A stretch of 64,000 nt of DNA from Brassica napus (lineage: Eukaryota > Streptophyta > Magnoliopsida > Brassicales > Brassicaceae), in NCBI RefSeq assembly GCF_020379485.1, contig NC_063451.1, positions 25,030,630-25,094,629 on the forward strand, given 5' to 3'. The notes beneath the pieces are model-generated. The model did not search any database. It was given only the letters and a program-made list of their open reading frames with translations, and was not told the DNA's origin. Shown here piece after piece: positions 10,074 to 21,923 of the stretch; the first letter of the stretch is position 1; every line of letters starts with the position of its first letter. A program made the translations under genes and the position numbers.

Positions 10074-11522
10074 ATGAAGCGCACGAAAACATCAGCAAAG
10101 AAGAACACACAAGAAGAGGGTTCGTCTCAGCGAGAGAATCAAAGGCCAAAGAAGTGGGATAAGTCTGATACCACCCACTACAACAACATGAAGAAGGTAG
10201 CCGTTCCGGCTACACAACTAGCATGTCCTGAGACGATGACAATATTGGGAATCAAATCAGACATTGAAGGGCTGTTCCAGAACATGGGTCTAGGCCAACT
10301 ATGCAACCTCAACGAACCCACTTATCCGGAGTTGGTACGCCAGTTCATAGAATCCGCATACGTCAGCAGTCCCGATGATAGCCATCAGGAAGGTTTTCTG
10401 GCATTCGTAGTGCAGAAAGTATACTTTGAGGTATCTTTCACAGACCTCTGCGGACTATTTGGATTGAGTGCAGGGGAGAGGACATCCGGTCTTTATTGGA
10501 CTTCAGAGCTGTTGAACTTCTGGGTAACGATTGGCACATGGGTTTATAGATCTTCTCAGGCAAAGGAGTCACTTATTCGGAGCCCAGTATTGAGATATGC
10601 TACACGCCTCATTGGCTCATTGCTATACGGGACAACCATAGCCGCATCAGTCACGCAATGGGAGTTGTGCCTCCTGTACCAAGGTGTGAGGCATTTGCTA
10701 CCGGCATTTGGAAACTCTACATTCCCACCTGCTATTGCCTTCAACATGGGAGTGGTGCTGGCCGCAAACTTAGCAGGATACAGGGGGAAAGTAACCAAAT
10801 CCAAGAGCAATGCATGTGGATTTGGTGAAGTGATTACTCGGATCCTTACACATGTGGGTGTAGACTGCGAGAACCATCAGGTAGCACTGGACAGATCGAA
10901 CAACATTGCTTGGAACTACCTGGATGTCATTTCTCTAGTAAGTAAGGAGTTCATAGCTGGTCCCCACTCGAGGATCGATCGGGATGGTCCTTACGTCTAC
11001 GTATTCCAGGACCGAGCGAAGAAAACACTCTACTGCCACCTGCCTCAGATCGACCTGACTGCTCTACTTTCAGAGGCTGCAGTTGAGTTCCTACCCCCTG
11101 CTACCGCACTAGTAGACAAGCCATCCTTCTTCACGCCAAAATATCATACCAAAGGCAAGGCCGTGGTTGATGAAGAAGGAGAAGATGAGGCTGCACAAGC
11201 CATTCCAGATGATTCACAACCCCATCAGCTACTCCCATCAGACTCCAGCCACTACAAGCTGCAAGAGCTTCCACTGAACGCCACTTCGCGCCAGCAACAA
11301 CATTGGAGAGATCAGAGCATAAAGACAAACAACGACATGCTACACAAGATCTGGGCTGCCATTTCACGTATCAGGCCGTGTCGTTGCCAAAAGGATGATG
11401 TAGTTCATCGGGACAACTCTCCATCCAGCTCTGGTTCGGGTTCGAGTGGTACACACAGGGTAAGAAAGAGGTCCAAGAGACCCACAGATGCAGGAACATC
11501 TGGAGCAGGAGACGAGGAGTAG
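10074..11522 (+). CDS. ATHILA ORF-1-like accessory protein carried by CACTA-1 (482 aa)
   Basis: An intact frame with no introns in the coding part. A likely leader intron runs from GTATAC near 9764 to TTTTGTAG before the ATG. The N-terminus is basic (KRTKTSAKKNTQEEG). The core contains GLGQLCNLNEPTYPELVRQF, VVQKVYFEVSFTDLCGLFGL, IRSPVLRYATRLIGSLLYGT and WELCLLYQGVRHLLPAFGN. This resembles the Arabidopsis retrotransposon ORF-1 (ATHILA ORF-1) family, found as the gag-position protein of Athila elements and in other plant transposons; its biochemical role is unknown. The C-terminus is Ser/Gly/Arg-rich (SSGTHRVRKRSKRPTDAG). It lies on the strand opposite to both CACTA genes and converges on TNP2. 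It may be captured cargo or a helper; the sequence does not decide. Confidence 0.7.
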   Translation: MKRTKTSAKKNTQEEGSSQRENQRPKKWDKSDTTHYNNMKKVAVPATQLACPETMTILGIKSDIEGLFQNMGLGQLCNLNEPTYPELVRQFIESAYVSSPDDSHQEGFLAFVVQKVYFEVSFTDLCGLFGLSAGERTSGLYWTSELLNFWVTIGTWVYRSSQAKESLIRSPVLRYATRLIGSLLYGTTIAASVTQWELCLLYQGVRHLLPAFGNSTFPPAIAFNMGVVLAANLAGYRGKVTKSKSNACGFGEVITRILTHVGVDCENHQVALDRSNNIAWNYLDVISLVSKEFIAGPHSRIDRDGPYVYVFQDRAKKTLYCHLPQIDLTALLSEAAVEFLPPATALVDKPSFFTPKYHTKGKAVVDEEGEDEAAQAIPDDSQPHQLLPSDSSHYKLQELPLNATSRQQQHWRDQSIKTNNDMLHKIWAAISRIRPCRCQKDDVVHRDNSPSSSGSGSSGTHRVRKRSKRPTDAGTSGAGDEE

Positions 11523-11819
11523 GAGCTATCACCGGCCAGTATTGCCATTTGATTTCCGACCGCGCTATTTTATTTTCTTTTCTATTCTAACGTTTTATGG
11601 TCTTATTTTCTGTTAATTTTGAACTTAGTTTTTTTTTATTTTTTTCTTAATTATGAGTTCGTATTTCTTTTACATGGTTTCTTCGTTTTATTTGGTTGTG
11701 TTTTGAGTAGTTTTTAATTCGTATTCAGTTTTTCCTTGCTAGATAAACCAAATAACTAATATCCGAGGAAAGAGGGTATATCAAGTGTTCCTCGGTATTT
11801 CTTTAAAAAAAAAAAAAAA
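11523..11819. other. Convergent 3' ends of the ORF-1-like and TNP2 genes
   Basis: T-rich spacer between two converging genes. It contains one CCTCGG-type half-site pair at 11763-11802 and an A-run at 11804. No other gene is seen. Confidence 0.5.
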
Positions 11820-14800
11820 TCAATGGTAGTCTGTTTCCGAGTCATCATCACCAGATGAATATGAATCTGGATCTTGGTGAAACTCTCCAATCACTGGTTC
11901 ATCCTCTACGTGAACGACGGCTTCCTCTCCAAAGTCGGTTAAATCGACTACAAGGCCAACTCCAGCTAAATCTTCTGCTGCACTTAAGTTGCCGGATGTG
12001 CTTGGTTGTAGTGGGTCTTCCAGCTCAGAACTTCCCTGAACTCGGCCTCTCGGGTTGAGTCTTGTAACAGTAACCCATGGATCATCTCTGTTCCTTACCC
12101 GGGGGTACTTGATATAACAAACCTGTAACATTTAGAAAAATTATAAATTAATACACATGATGATGAATCATTCTGAATAATTAACATTTAATTACCTGAT
12201 CGGCCTGAGAAGCAAGAATGAAAGGATCATAATATTGCAGCTTTCGCCTCGAATTTACTGATGTAACACCAAATGCATCTGTTCTCACACCTCGATCTGG
12301 AGTGTTGTCGTGCCAATCACAATAGAAAACAGTACAGCGCAATCCAACCATGCCCAAATACTTGATTTCCAAAATCTCATGTATGTGTCCGTAGTATACA
12401 TCATCTCCTGATGCAGAACAAACGCTAGCATCATAAGTCGTACTCGAACGTCTCCTCTTCTGAGTTGTGAATGCATATCCTCGAGTACAAAATCTCGGAT
12501 ATGACTTCACAACAAAGTTTGGTCCAACGACCATCTCACGTATCCAATCGTCAAATGTTTCACTTCTGGCCAAACCAGCAGACACCTATTAATAGCACAT
12601 ATATATATGTTATATCAATAAATGTGAATTAGTATAAATATGTGATAAAATATATTTTAATTTGTTTAAAGCACTCACATAAGTAAACATCCATTCAGTA
12701 AATTCTCTCTGCTTCATTTCTTCTAATTCGTCCTCTGTGGCGTATCTATACTCGAACCGCTTTTCTGCCATGAAAATCCTGTATATGATGACAATAATGT
12801 AATTAATTAAGATTTAAATTTCAACTTGTTAAAATAAAAATCTGTAAGCTCATTTATTTACCTCTCATATTGAAGAACATCTTCGCAATTGGTGAGCAAA
12901 TATGTTTGCAAATGACTGCGCTCCTGCTCAGTAAGTCGACGGTCCTTTGGTTTTCCGCTAAGTCGTCCAACGTCTGTGAAAATGTCTGGAACCGTAACAT
13001 GATATGTTGCCCGTTCGCCTCTATCATCATGCCGAGCAGGTCTTCTGTTTTTGGTCTGAACTTCTGCTGGAAAGTAGTACTCGGCAAAGTTTGAAGTTTC
13101 TTCATTGATCATCTGTGCGACTATGGAACCTTCCACCCTACTTAAATTTTTCACCATCTTCTTCAAATGGAACATATACCGCTCATACAGATACATCCAT
13201 CTATACTGCACAGGACCACCAAGTTCCAATTCTCTTGCCAGGTGAATAACAAGATGCTCCATAACATCAAAAAATGAGGGAGGAAATATCTTCTCAAGGT
13301 TGCACTGAATCACGGCTATGTTAGTCTTCAAATTTTCAATACCTTCAAGAGTCACTGATCTCGTGCATAAATCGCGGAAGAAACCACTTATCCCTGCAAT
13401 TGCTTCATGAACATTTCGTGGTAATAGTTCCTTGAAGGCGAACGGAAGGAGGCGCTGCATCATTACATGGAAATCGTGGCTTTTCAAGCCAGTAAACTTT
13501 CCTTCCTTTCTGTCGATAGAGTTACGCAAATTTGATGCGTAACCGTCTGGAAATTCCACATCGTTTGAAATCCAATCAAAGAACCCATCTTTTCCCTCTG
13601 CATCAAGTCGGTATATGGGAAAAGGAGCCCTACCATTCTCATCAACATGAAGTTCTGAACGAGCACATATATCGACTAAATCCAGTCTTGACTTCAAATT
13701 ATCCTTTGTTTTACCTTGAACATTAAGGATCGTGTTCATGAGATTGTCAAAAAAGTTCTTCTCAATATGCATGACATCTAAATTATGCCTTAGCAGATGA
13801 TCCTCCCAGTATGGCAGATCCCAGAAAATACTTTTTTTGTGCCAGTTATGTAGTTCTCCAACAGCATCTACCGGAAAACGCTCATGTCCACCGACGTCTG
13901 GTGTCCTTTCTGCACCAAAATCTCTTAGTTGTATCTTCAAATCTTTCCCACAAATTTCCGGAGGTGGACTGTCAAACACCCTCTTGTTATTCGTAAACAA
14001 ATTCCTACTCCTACGATATGGATGATCAGGTGGTAGGAATCTCCTGTGACAGTCAAACCAACACGTTTTCCTTTCGTGTTTTAGTTGGAAAGCATCAGTG
14101 TTATCTTGACAATATGGACATGATAGCCTTTCATGCGTTGTCCATCCAGACAACATACCATATGCTGGAAAATCACTTATTGTCCACATTAGTACTGCCC
14201 GCATTTGAAAGTTTTCTTTACACGAAACATCGTATGTTTCAGCACCTTGAGCCCATAGTTGTTGCAACTCATATATTAGTGACTGAAGAAACACATCAAG
14301 TGATCTCTTAGGATGCTCTGGTCCGGGAACGAGAATCGAGAGAAACAAAAACTCTCGTCGCAAGCACAAGTTTGGGGGTAGGTTGTATGGTGTAAGAATG
14401 ACGGGCCATAGAGAATACTGTCTTCCACTCTTGCCAAACGGACTGAAACCATCAGTACATAATCCAAGGTAGACATTTCTTCTCTCATACGCAAAGTCGG
14501 GATACTTTGATTGGAAATGCTTCCACGCTTTTGCATCTGAAGGATGTCTGATCTCACCATCTGTTGAGTGCTCCGCATGCCATCTCATTGGTTGCACTGT
14601 GCGTTCAGACAGATACAACCTCTGCAACCTTTCCGTCAATGGTAAATACCACATCCTTTTATAAGGCACTGGAACTCTTCCACTTGTATCTTTATAACGA
14701 GGTTTTCCACAAAATTTGCATGTAACCCTCTGTTCATCCGCCCTCCAATAAATCATGCAGTTGTCGCTGCATACATCTATTACCTGATACAATAAACCAA

Positions 14801-15437
14801 GACCAGCTACGAGTTTCTGAACCTCGTAGTATGAACCAGGAGCTACATTATCCTCGGGTAGAATACCTTTTACAAAATCAGTAATCGCATCCACACAGTC
14901 TTCAGCCAAATTATAATCTGTTTTAATGCCCATCAATCTTGTAGCAGATGATAAAGCTGAATGACCATCTCTGCAACCTTCGTACAATGGTTGCTTTCCA
15001 GCATCCAACATATCATAAAATCTCCTAGCTTCTGCATTGGGTAAATCTTCCCCTCTAAAATGATTATTTACCATCTGCTCAGTACCTACACCATAATCTA
15101 CATCCGTTCTAATTGGTTCTTCTAATCTAACCGCTGGCTGAGGTTCGCTAGTACTACCATGTTCATAATCAGTTTCCCCATCATGATACCAAATTTTGTA
15201 ACTTCGTGTAAACCCACTCAAATATAGATGAGTCCAAACATCCCACTTTTTAATAACCTTTCTATTTTTACAATTAGAGCAAGGACATCTTAACATACCT
15301 GTTTTTGCTTCCGGTTGTCGGTGAACTAACCCCATGAATTCGGTTATACCTCGTTGGTATTCTTCTGTAAGCAATCTCGTGTTCGGATCCAAATGAGGTC
15401 GATCGATCCAAGAAAGAAAATAATTTGAAGAAGACAT
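11820..15437 (-). CDS. TNP2-type CACTA transposase (intact)
   Basis: Catalytic transposase of CACTA-1. Minus-strand exons: 15437-12862 (ATG at 15435-15437), 12778-12679, 12585-12196 and 12122-11820, all GT..AG and in phase, giving about 1122 codons. Domain order fits the family. An N-terminal transposase-associated domain carries a Cys motif (MLRCPCSNCKN) and KWDVWTHLYLSGF. The Tnp2 core carries CDNCMIYWR, KPRYKDTSGRVPVPYKRMWY, GLCTDGFSPFG and RRNLDVMHIEKNFFDNLMNT-type sequence. The DUF4218 region carries LQRLLPFAFKELLPRNVHEA and LEKIFPPSFFDVMEHLVIHL. DUF4216 is in the third exon (GPNFVVKSYPRFCTRGYAF, KYLGMVGLRCTVFYCDWHD, DPFILASQADQV). I saw no stop or frameshift in the joined frame, so the protein may be active. 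Confidence 0.92.
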
Positions 15438-15534
15438 ATTTTTTATGAATCAAATTCGTGTGTAAATAGAGTAAGAGGGAGGATGAAGATATGGAGTGAA
15501 TGAAGAGGAAGAGGAGTGCTTGTATTTATAATTT

Positions 15535-15860
15535 AAATCCTGCCGACAGACCGAGGAAATTCCGACGGAATTCCGACGGAAAAGGCTAGTTCGTCGGAAT
15601 TTTCTCGGAATTTTGTAAAATCCCCCAACGGCTCTCCAACGGCTATAATATTTCCTCGAAATTCATCGGTTTTTTCCGAGGAACAGGAATTTCTTCGGAA
15701 TATTCCGACGGAATGATGTTTCCTCGGAATTCCGTCGGTATATTCCGAGGAAATTCCAAGGAAACACAAAATTTGGTTTCCTCGGAATTTCCTCGGGAAT
15801 TTCCGAGGATTTCTTTTTCCGTCGGAATGTCCGTCAGAATATGGCTGTTTTCTTGTAGTG
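15535..15860. repeat. CACTA-1 right subterminal repeats
   Basis: Dense CCTCGGAA, CGTCGGAA and TTCCGACGGAA motifs up to the terminal inverted repeat ending at 15860. The TNP2 promoter and leader lie between this array and 15437. Confidence 0.8.
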
Positions 15861-17796
15861 CATTTATGTGCCACTGGTTTTACACCATTAGGTGTACGGA
15901 CTACCAGTCCTAATACTCTTCTCTTTTCAAAAGATTTAATATTTCATTTATTGCTTATTTCCCTTTTGGCCTATCATTTTCTTTGTGTACACTTTTCAAT
16001 AGATGGTTCATGATCCTCATTCTCATCAACTGCTACATTGCATGCATATATATTTAACGACGTCGATTTGATATCAGTTCTATATTGTTCAAGACATGAC
16101 ATATCTATTTGAGATTTCTTTATTCTCAGGTACCTGAATTTCTTTCATGTCATGTTTTCTATCTCTTCTTGAGATTCTTAATATTTCATTCCTCGATTCT
16201 GCCATTCTCATTCATGCTCCTTTTTCGAGGATTATTATATTTGGAACCGATAGGTCTATCACGCTTCAGGTGATCTTTAGACTCATTAGGAGTTTGAAAT
16301 TGCCCTTCTGGGACATCTGTATTAACTGGAGCATTTACAGCTGGTACTTGTGACTTTATCACTTTCTTAGGGTCAGTTAACGAGTCAGGCAACTCATATA
16401 CATTCATTTTGGACTTCTATTCGCGCTATTTAGTCCGAGGATCAATGATAATTCATTTCAACACGTTAATTCTCCAGCTGATTATTTTCTTCCCCTAATA
16501 TTGGATAGACTAACTTTGAGTCTTTAAATAATTCTTGTAAAATCTTCTAGATTTTATCATCAGTGGAGATTATATCCAACATATTCATAACCTCCTTTGA
16601 GGTCCCATCTTTTATTGATGTGGTGGAGCAACTACAACTTATCCAAATTTTCTAGATGGGGATCTTTGGTTTCTGACCCAAAACCAATTTGATGGGGAGA
16701 GTTCTTAATTACTCTTTGAAATTATGTGAATCAATGCTGTTGCATCTTACGTATAAACATTAGATACAATATGTTCATCATGTATCCTCACATGTATAAA
16801 CTAATCATCAAAGGCTTGTGAATTCACCAGTATTACCAATTAGTCTCGCAAACATTAGGCTGCGGATCTATGACAAGGATACATGCGACCTTCTTGTTGA
16901 TGCATTAATTATAAACATATGGTGGATGATCAGTCCACAAGTGGGTGATCAAGCCCACAACATCTCTTTGTATAAATAGATTCCAAATCTTTTGATTGGT
17001 GAAAACCGTATTCTTATATTGCCTTATAAGCAAGCAGCATATGACAAATTATTCGTAAGAATCCTCTGGTTCTTCAACGAATGTCTATATGATTATCTTT
17101 CGCATTATTACTAAACCGAGATGGCATAACCGGCTTGCCAAACAATACACGTTCAGTAAACTTCTGGTTTACTATTACATTTATCTCCATTTTCTAATCA
17201 TTGTGTAGTACAATACAATAGTGCATTGGGTAATACTTGTGATTGAAAGTATTCAACATTTCTCTTTACTTATTGTCTCAACATTGTTAGATGTAAAATC
17301 CCTTTGGTTTTATTTTATAAATGACTTCTCAAGTCTATTTTCAGTATGAACATACTTCTGGATGTTCCACTTACTAGGGATGTGAGATTCTCTAATTCTC
17401 CCCCTCGAGATGATAACACTACATTTTTGTCAATCTCAAATAGAATCTCAACTGAAAATCAACAACATACCCAACTTAAGGTCATGTGTTATATCTTAGA
17501 TCCTTTTGATCTTTGAGATTTGGGAAAGTATAAGTTTCGTTCCCATAGGCATACATGTATCTGCTCTTCTAGAGCTTCCAATAATCTTGATACTACAAGG
17601 CATTGTACTCACAATAATTTTCTTTCATTTTTAGATGATTGATTCAAATCTCTTCTTTATTACCATCTTTATTTTCTCAACTTCAAGTGAGAATATGAGT
17701 TCTATAAAGAAACTCTTTGATTTTGACCTTACATCAAAATCTCATTGTTTTTCTTAGTCTCAAAGAGACAAGATACAAGTGTAAAATTCTTTAATC
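15861..17796 (-). pseudogene. Copia pol remnant (integrase and integrase-RT linker)
   Basis: Degenerate minus-strand coding sequence. The frame 16407-16186 includes KSQVPAVNAPVNTDVPEGQF and DRPIGSKYNNPRKR, the familiar linker between copia integrase and reverse transcriptase. Around 16690-16640 the minus strand still reads LVLGQKPKIPI, an integrase-region phrase. Elsewhere stops are frequent. The block is continuous with 1801-3323 across CACTA-1 and with about 24086-24916 across the LINE. Confidence 0.75.
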
Positions 17797-17838
17797 TTTT
17801 TTTTTTTTTTTTTTAACGTCAAACGGCCATTCTATTAC

Positions 17839-20800
17839 TCAGGCTTGAGGTGGTCTGGGTAACCAGACCGGAATAGAACAACCAATGAAAAGTAACTCCC
17901 TATGGAAGGATCTAGCAGTCTTAGCTAAAAAATCTGAAAATTGATTATGCGTTCGTGGGACATGAGTAATGCTGAACTCCGGGAAGCATATCCGTAGCGT
18001 CTCGATCTTCTCCAATTCTGTCGCAAAGCTTGGCCAAGCATGAGGTTCCTCTAGCATAGCAATCAGGTCCTTACAATCCGTCCCAAAGCTCTGACATGTT
18101 GAGTGCTGAAGCATATTCTCCATTGCCCACTGTAGTGCTTCAACTTCCGAGTGCAAGGCTGATTCACGTCGAGTAATATTTTTTAACCCCATAAGCTGAG
18201 CCTTCCCCCTGCTGTCCATCCACACCCATCCACATCCACTAAAGTTGGCCGATGCTATCCAAGATCCATCTAACAGGCATATGTTGCCCAAGCTTATGAC
18301 TTGGGGGATCACCATATTGTTTCCTTGTGGCACTGGTTGTATCACTTCATTCGCCTCAAACCAGGCTCGACATTCACTCTCTGCATATCGAACTAACTCC
18401 AAAGGATCTCTATCTATCCCCCTGAATAGTTTTTCATTCCTAGCCTTCCATATATATACCAAATTATCCAGGGATAAGGATCCTTGTCTTGTTCCGGCTC
18501 AATAATAGAGTTTTTCCTCCAAAATAGATAATCCATGTTCGTGTAGATGCTTGATATTGGAAATACCTCTGGGCCTGTTGGGGTTGCTGATAGGCTCCAA
18601 ACTTGTAGCGCTGGCGGGCATTCAAAGATGGCATGAGTTACAGATTCTTCTAATTCTCCACACCTCGGGCAGTAATTATCACATCTCATATTGCGTCTTG
18701 CTAAATTCCTTGTTACTGCCACGTGCCCAGTCAACAACTGCCATATAAGATGACGTATCTTCATAGGCGCCTTCAGCTTCCAAGCAAAAGCTTGAAGATT
18801 GGTGATACTTGGCTCCAAAACCTCCTGTTCCTCCTCCACCTTTAATAAGTTCCGCGCCACCCAATATCCAGATTTAACTGTGTATTGTCCGTTTCTTGTG
18901 TAGCTCCAACAGAAGGAGTCGCGGCGATGAGATGAGCTTATGGCTAAACTCCTTATAAGCTGTATATCGTCCATGTTGACATAGCTCTCCAAAAGCCGAA
19001 CATCCCATTCCTTCGATGTCTGATTAATGAGATCGCTAACTCTCATGTTGGGGTGCATAACAGGCGCAACAGGAGCCGCCGGTCTTGATGGGATTGTTGG
19101 GATCCACGGATCCTCCCACACCTTAACATCATATCCTGAGTGAATCTTCAGTCTGATTCCCAGTAGTAGCAACTTCCTTGCGGCAGAGATGCTATTCCAC
19201 ACATACGATGGGTTATTGGTAGAGTTTACTCTCAGCGGAGAACTTAATCTGTAGTATCTTCCCCTCAAGACCCGGGCAACCAATGAATCTGGGAACTGAA
19301 CCAACCTCCATAATTGTTTTGCCAACAATGCCAGATTAAACTCATGGATCATACGAAACCCAATCCCACCTTCCTCTCTTGGTGCACACACCTTTTCCCA
19401 TTTCGCCCAGTGTATTCCTCTCTTTTGGGGATTCGAGCTCCACCAGAAGCGTGCAATGGCACTAGCTAAGTTTTCACATATCTCCAAAGGGAGCAGGAAA
19501 GTAGACATTACATAAGTCGGGAGAGCTAACAAAATCGATTTTATCAATACTTCCTTTCCTCCTTTTGAAAGCCACCTACCCGTCCATCCATTTACCCTGT
19601 GCATTAACTTATCCTTAAGGAAAGCAAACAATTTGCACTTGGAGCCGCTTATGTCTTCTGGAATACCCAAGTAGGTTCCCATCCCTCCTTCATTTTGTAT
19701 TCCCAGTGCATCTTTGACCTCTTGTCTGGTAGTTGCATTAACTCGCTTACCAAAGAGTAAGGACGATTTATCAAAGTTGATACACTGGCCAGATGCTTTA
19801 CCATATATCCTAACTACTTTTATTACTTCTTCACATTCACGGGGCTCCGCCTTACAAAAGAAAAGGCTATCATCAGCAAAGAGAAGGTGGGATACCGAGG
19901 GGCACGCACGTGTGACACGCATCCCCGTTATCTTCTCTTGATTCTCTGCATGATTGAGAAGGCTAGCGAGCGCTTCCGTGCATAGAATAAAAATGAAAGG
20001 AGACAAAGGATCTCCTTATCTTAGGCCCCTACCAGGCACAATATTTCCTCTTGGCTGGCCATTTATAAGCACCTTGTATTTTACCGACGTAATGCATCTC
20101 ATTATCCAGGTTATCCAAATCTCTGAGAAGCCCATTTTACGCATGACAGCTTCAATAAACGACCACTCCATTCTATCATACGCTTTGCTCATGTCCGTCT
20201 TAATGGCCATCCTTTTACTGCGTCCACTTGGCTTGGTTCTCAATGCGTGAAACATTTTTTGAGCAATCATAATGTTGTCTGAGATCTGCCTCCCAGCAAC
20301 AAAGGCTGACTGGGTTTCCGAAATCAATCCTGGTAGCACTTTCTTTAATCTCTGGCATAAGACCTTCGAGATTATCTTATAGCTGACATTACACAGACTT
20401 ATGGGTCGGAACTGAGCCATATTATTAGGCTTGGTCATTTTCGGGATGAGACATATATTCGTATCATTTAATCCATTCACCACTGTTCCCTCGACAAGGA
20501 ATTTATTGACCATAAGAGTCAAATCCTCCTTTACAATATCCCAAAATTTCTGATAGAATAGCGCAGTCATCCCATCTGGGCCTGGGGCCTTTTCTGGGTG
20601 CATAGCAAAAAGTGCTAATTTGACCTCCCATTCCGTTACCGGAGCTGTAAGGCTTTCATTCATTGCCCCAGTGATTGTCGTAGGAACTTGAGTTAGTGCC
20701 TCTCCAATGTCCTCAGGATTAGACGATTCAAAGATCTGTCTAAAATAGCTAGTAGCAATGGCTACTAATCCTTCTTCATCCTCAACTATATTCCCATTTC

Positions 20801-21923
20801 CATCTTGGAGCTGTGTAATTTTATTCCTTGCTCTCCTCTGCTTCGTTAAGGCATGAAAATTTTTTGTATTTCTATCCCCCTCTCTCAGCCAGAACACCCG
20901 ACTCTTCTGCTTCCAGAACATCTCCTCGGCCTTAAGAGCCTCAGAGAGTTCCTTCAAAGCCGCTGCAATTTCCTCAGTTGTGGCATTGTTATCCGCATAC
21001 ATGGCCTCCACTTTTTCTTTAAGCTCCTCCACTAATTTCGCAGAATTAATATTATGTTGTCTCCTCCATTCTCCCAGAGCCTTTCGACAGCTTGAAATAT
21101 GTTCCATAATAGACGCATCTGGAGGGAGATCAGGCGATTTCCATCCCTCCAGGATGACTTGCCTGAGCTCCTCGTTATCTAGCCATCTCTTATCAAACTT
21201 GAACTTTTTTGATCTCATCATTGGCTTTACCAGTATATCTGCAAGAATCGGACGATGGTCCGATCCCCACAGCCTCATATACTTTATACTCGAATGGGGA
21301 AACTTCTCATGCCAATCCGCATTTCCTACCGCCCTGTCCAAGCGACATCTAACTGTAGACCCTCCTGCTCGCTTGCCTACCCATGAGAGCATGTCACCCG
21401 TGAAAGGGAACTCTAACATTCCACAATCATTAAGCATCTGTTTAAAAGCCAGGAAAGAACTAGCAGGTCGCTGCCTTCCCCCAACTTTTTCCTCATGACA
21501 CGTAATTTCATTAAAGTCACCTATCATAAACCAAGGTCCAGTTCTTGTCGTTGAGAAACGCGTAAGATGTTCCCAAACCTGATCTCGTCTGTCTAATACA
21601 GGATCCCCATAAACAAACGTCATATAGACTTTAATTCCATCTATGACTGCCTCAATGTCAATCATACGGTTATTCGAAAATAAAACATTAATTTGAAAAT
21701 CATCCATAAAAAATAAAGCTAAACCTCTGCTGAGACCAAGTGGCTCAACAGTAAACAAATGATCAAAACCTAAGTCGGCCTGAATGTTCTGCAACAGAGG
21801 CCTCCTGTTCTTTGTTTCAGAAAGGAACACAAGTCCTGGGCGATGCTTCTGACACATCTCCGTGAGGCGTCGAACTGTAAGGTCGTTCCCAATCCCTCGA
21901 CAGTTCCAACTGATTGTCTTCAT
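17839..21923 (-). pseudogene. LINE ORF2: endonuclease, reverse transcriptase, RNase H (two lesions)
   Basis: The ATG at 21921-21923 starts MKTISWNCRGIGNDLTVRRL, an AP-type endonuclease with WNCRG, SETK, GDFNE and SDHRP motifs. The RT domain follows (PISLCNVSYKIISKVLCQRL, KTDMSKAYDRMEWSFI, catalytic FADD in HLLFADDSLFF). Next are a zf-RVT Cys/His region (NYCPRCGELEESVTHAIFEC) and a type I RNase H with GCGWVWMDSRG, ALHSEVEALQWAM and FGTDCKDL. Lesion 1 is TAA at 20016-20018 where RT needs Gln in R(Q)GDPLSP, a single C-to-T change. Lesion 2 is a 2-bp TA expansion in a TATATATA run near 18457 that shifts the RNase H frame. ORF2 starts 107 bases before the end of ORF1. Confidence 0.9.

Larger units (their letters stand above)
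3324..15860. mobile_element. CACTA-1: complete En/Spm-type DNA transposon (12.5 kb)
   Basis: Inverted ends CACTACAAGAAAACAGC (3324, and reversed ending 15860) are flanked by the 3-bp duplication CAT (3321-3323 and 15861-15863). Short palindromic subterminal repeats fill both ends. The two genes expected of a CACTA are present on the minus strand: a Transposase_24/TNPA-like gene (4037-5641) and a TNP2-type transposase (11820-15437). Both are open across their inferred exons, so the copy may be autonomous. A plus-strand ATHILA ORF-1-like gene, tandemly duplicated, lies between them. The target is the pol region of the copia element. Confidence 0.95.

Noticed and set aside
20980..21498. 172-codon plus-strand frame
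   Set aside because: Antisense shadow of LINE ORF2.
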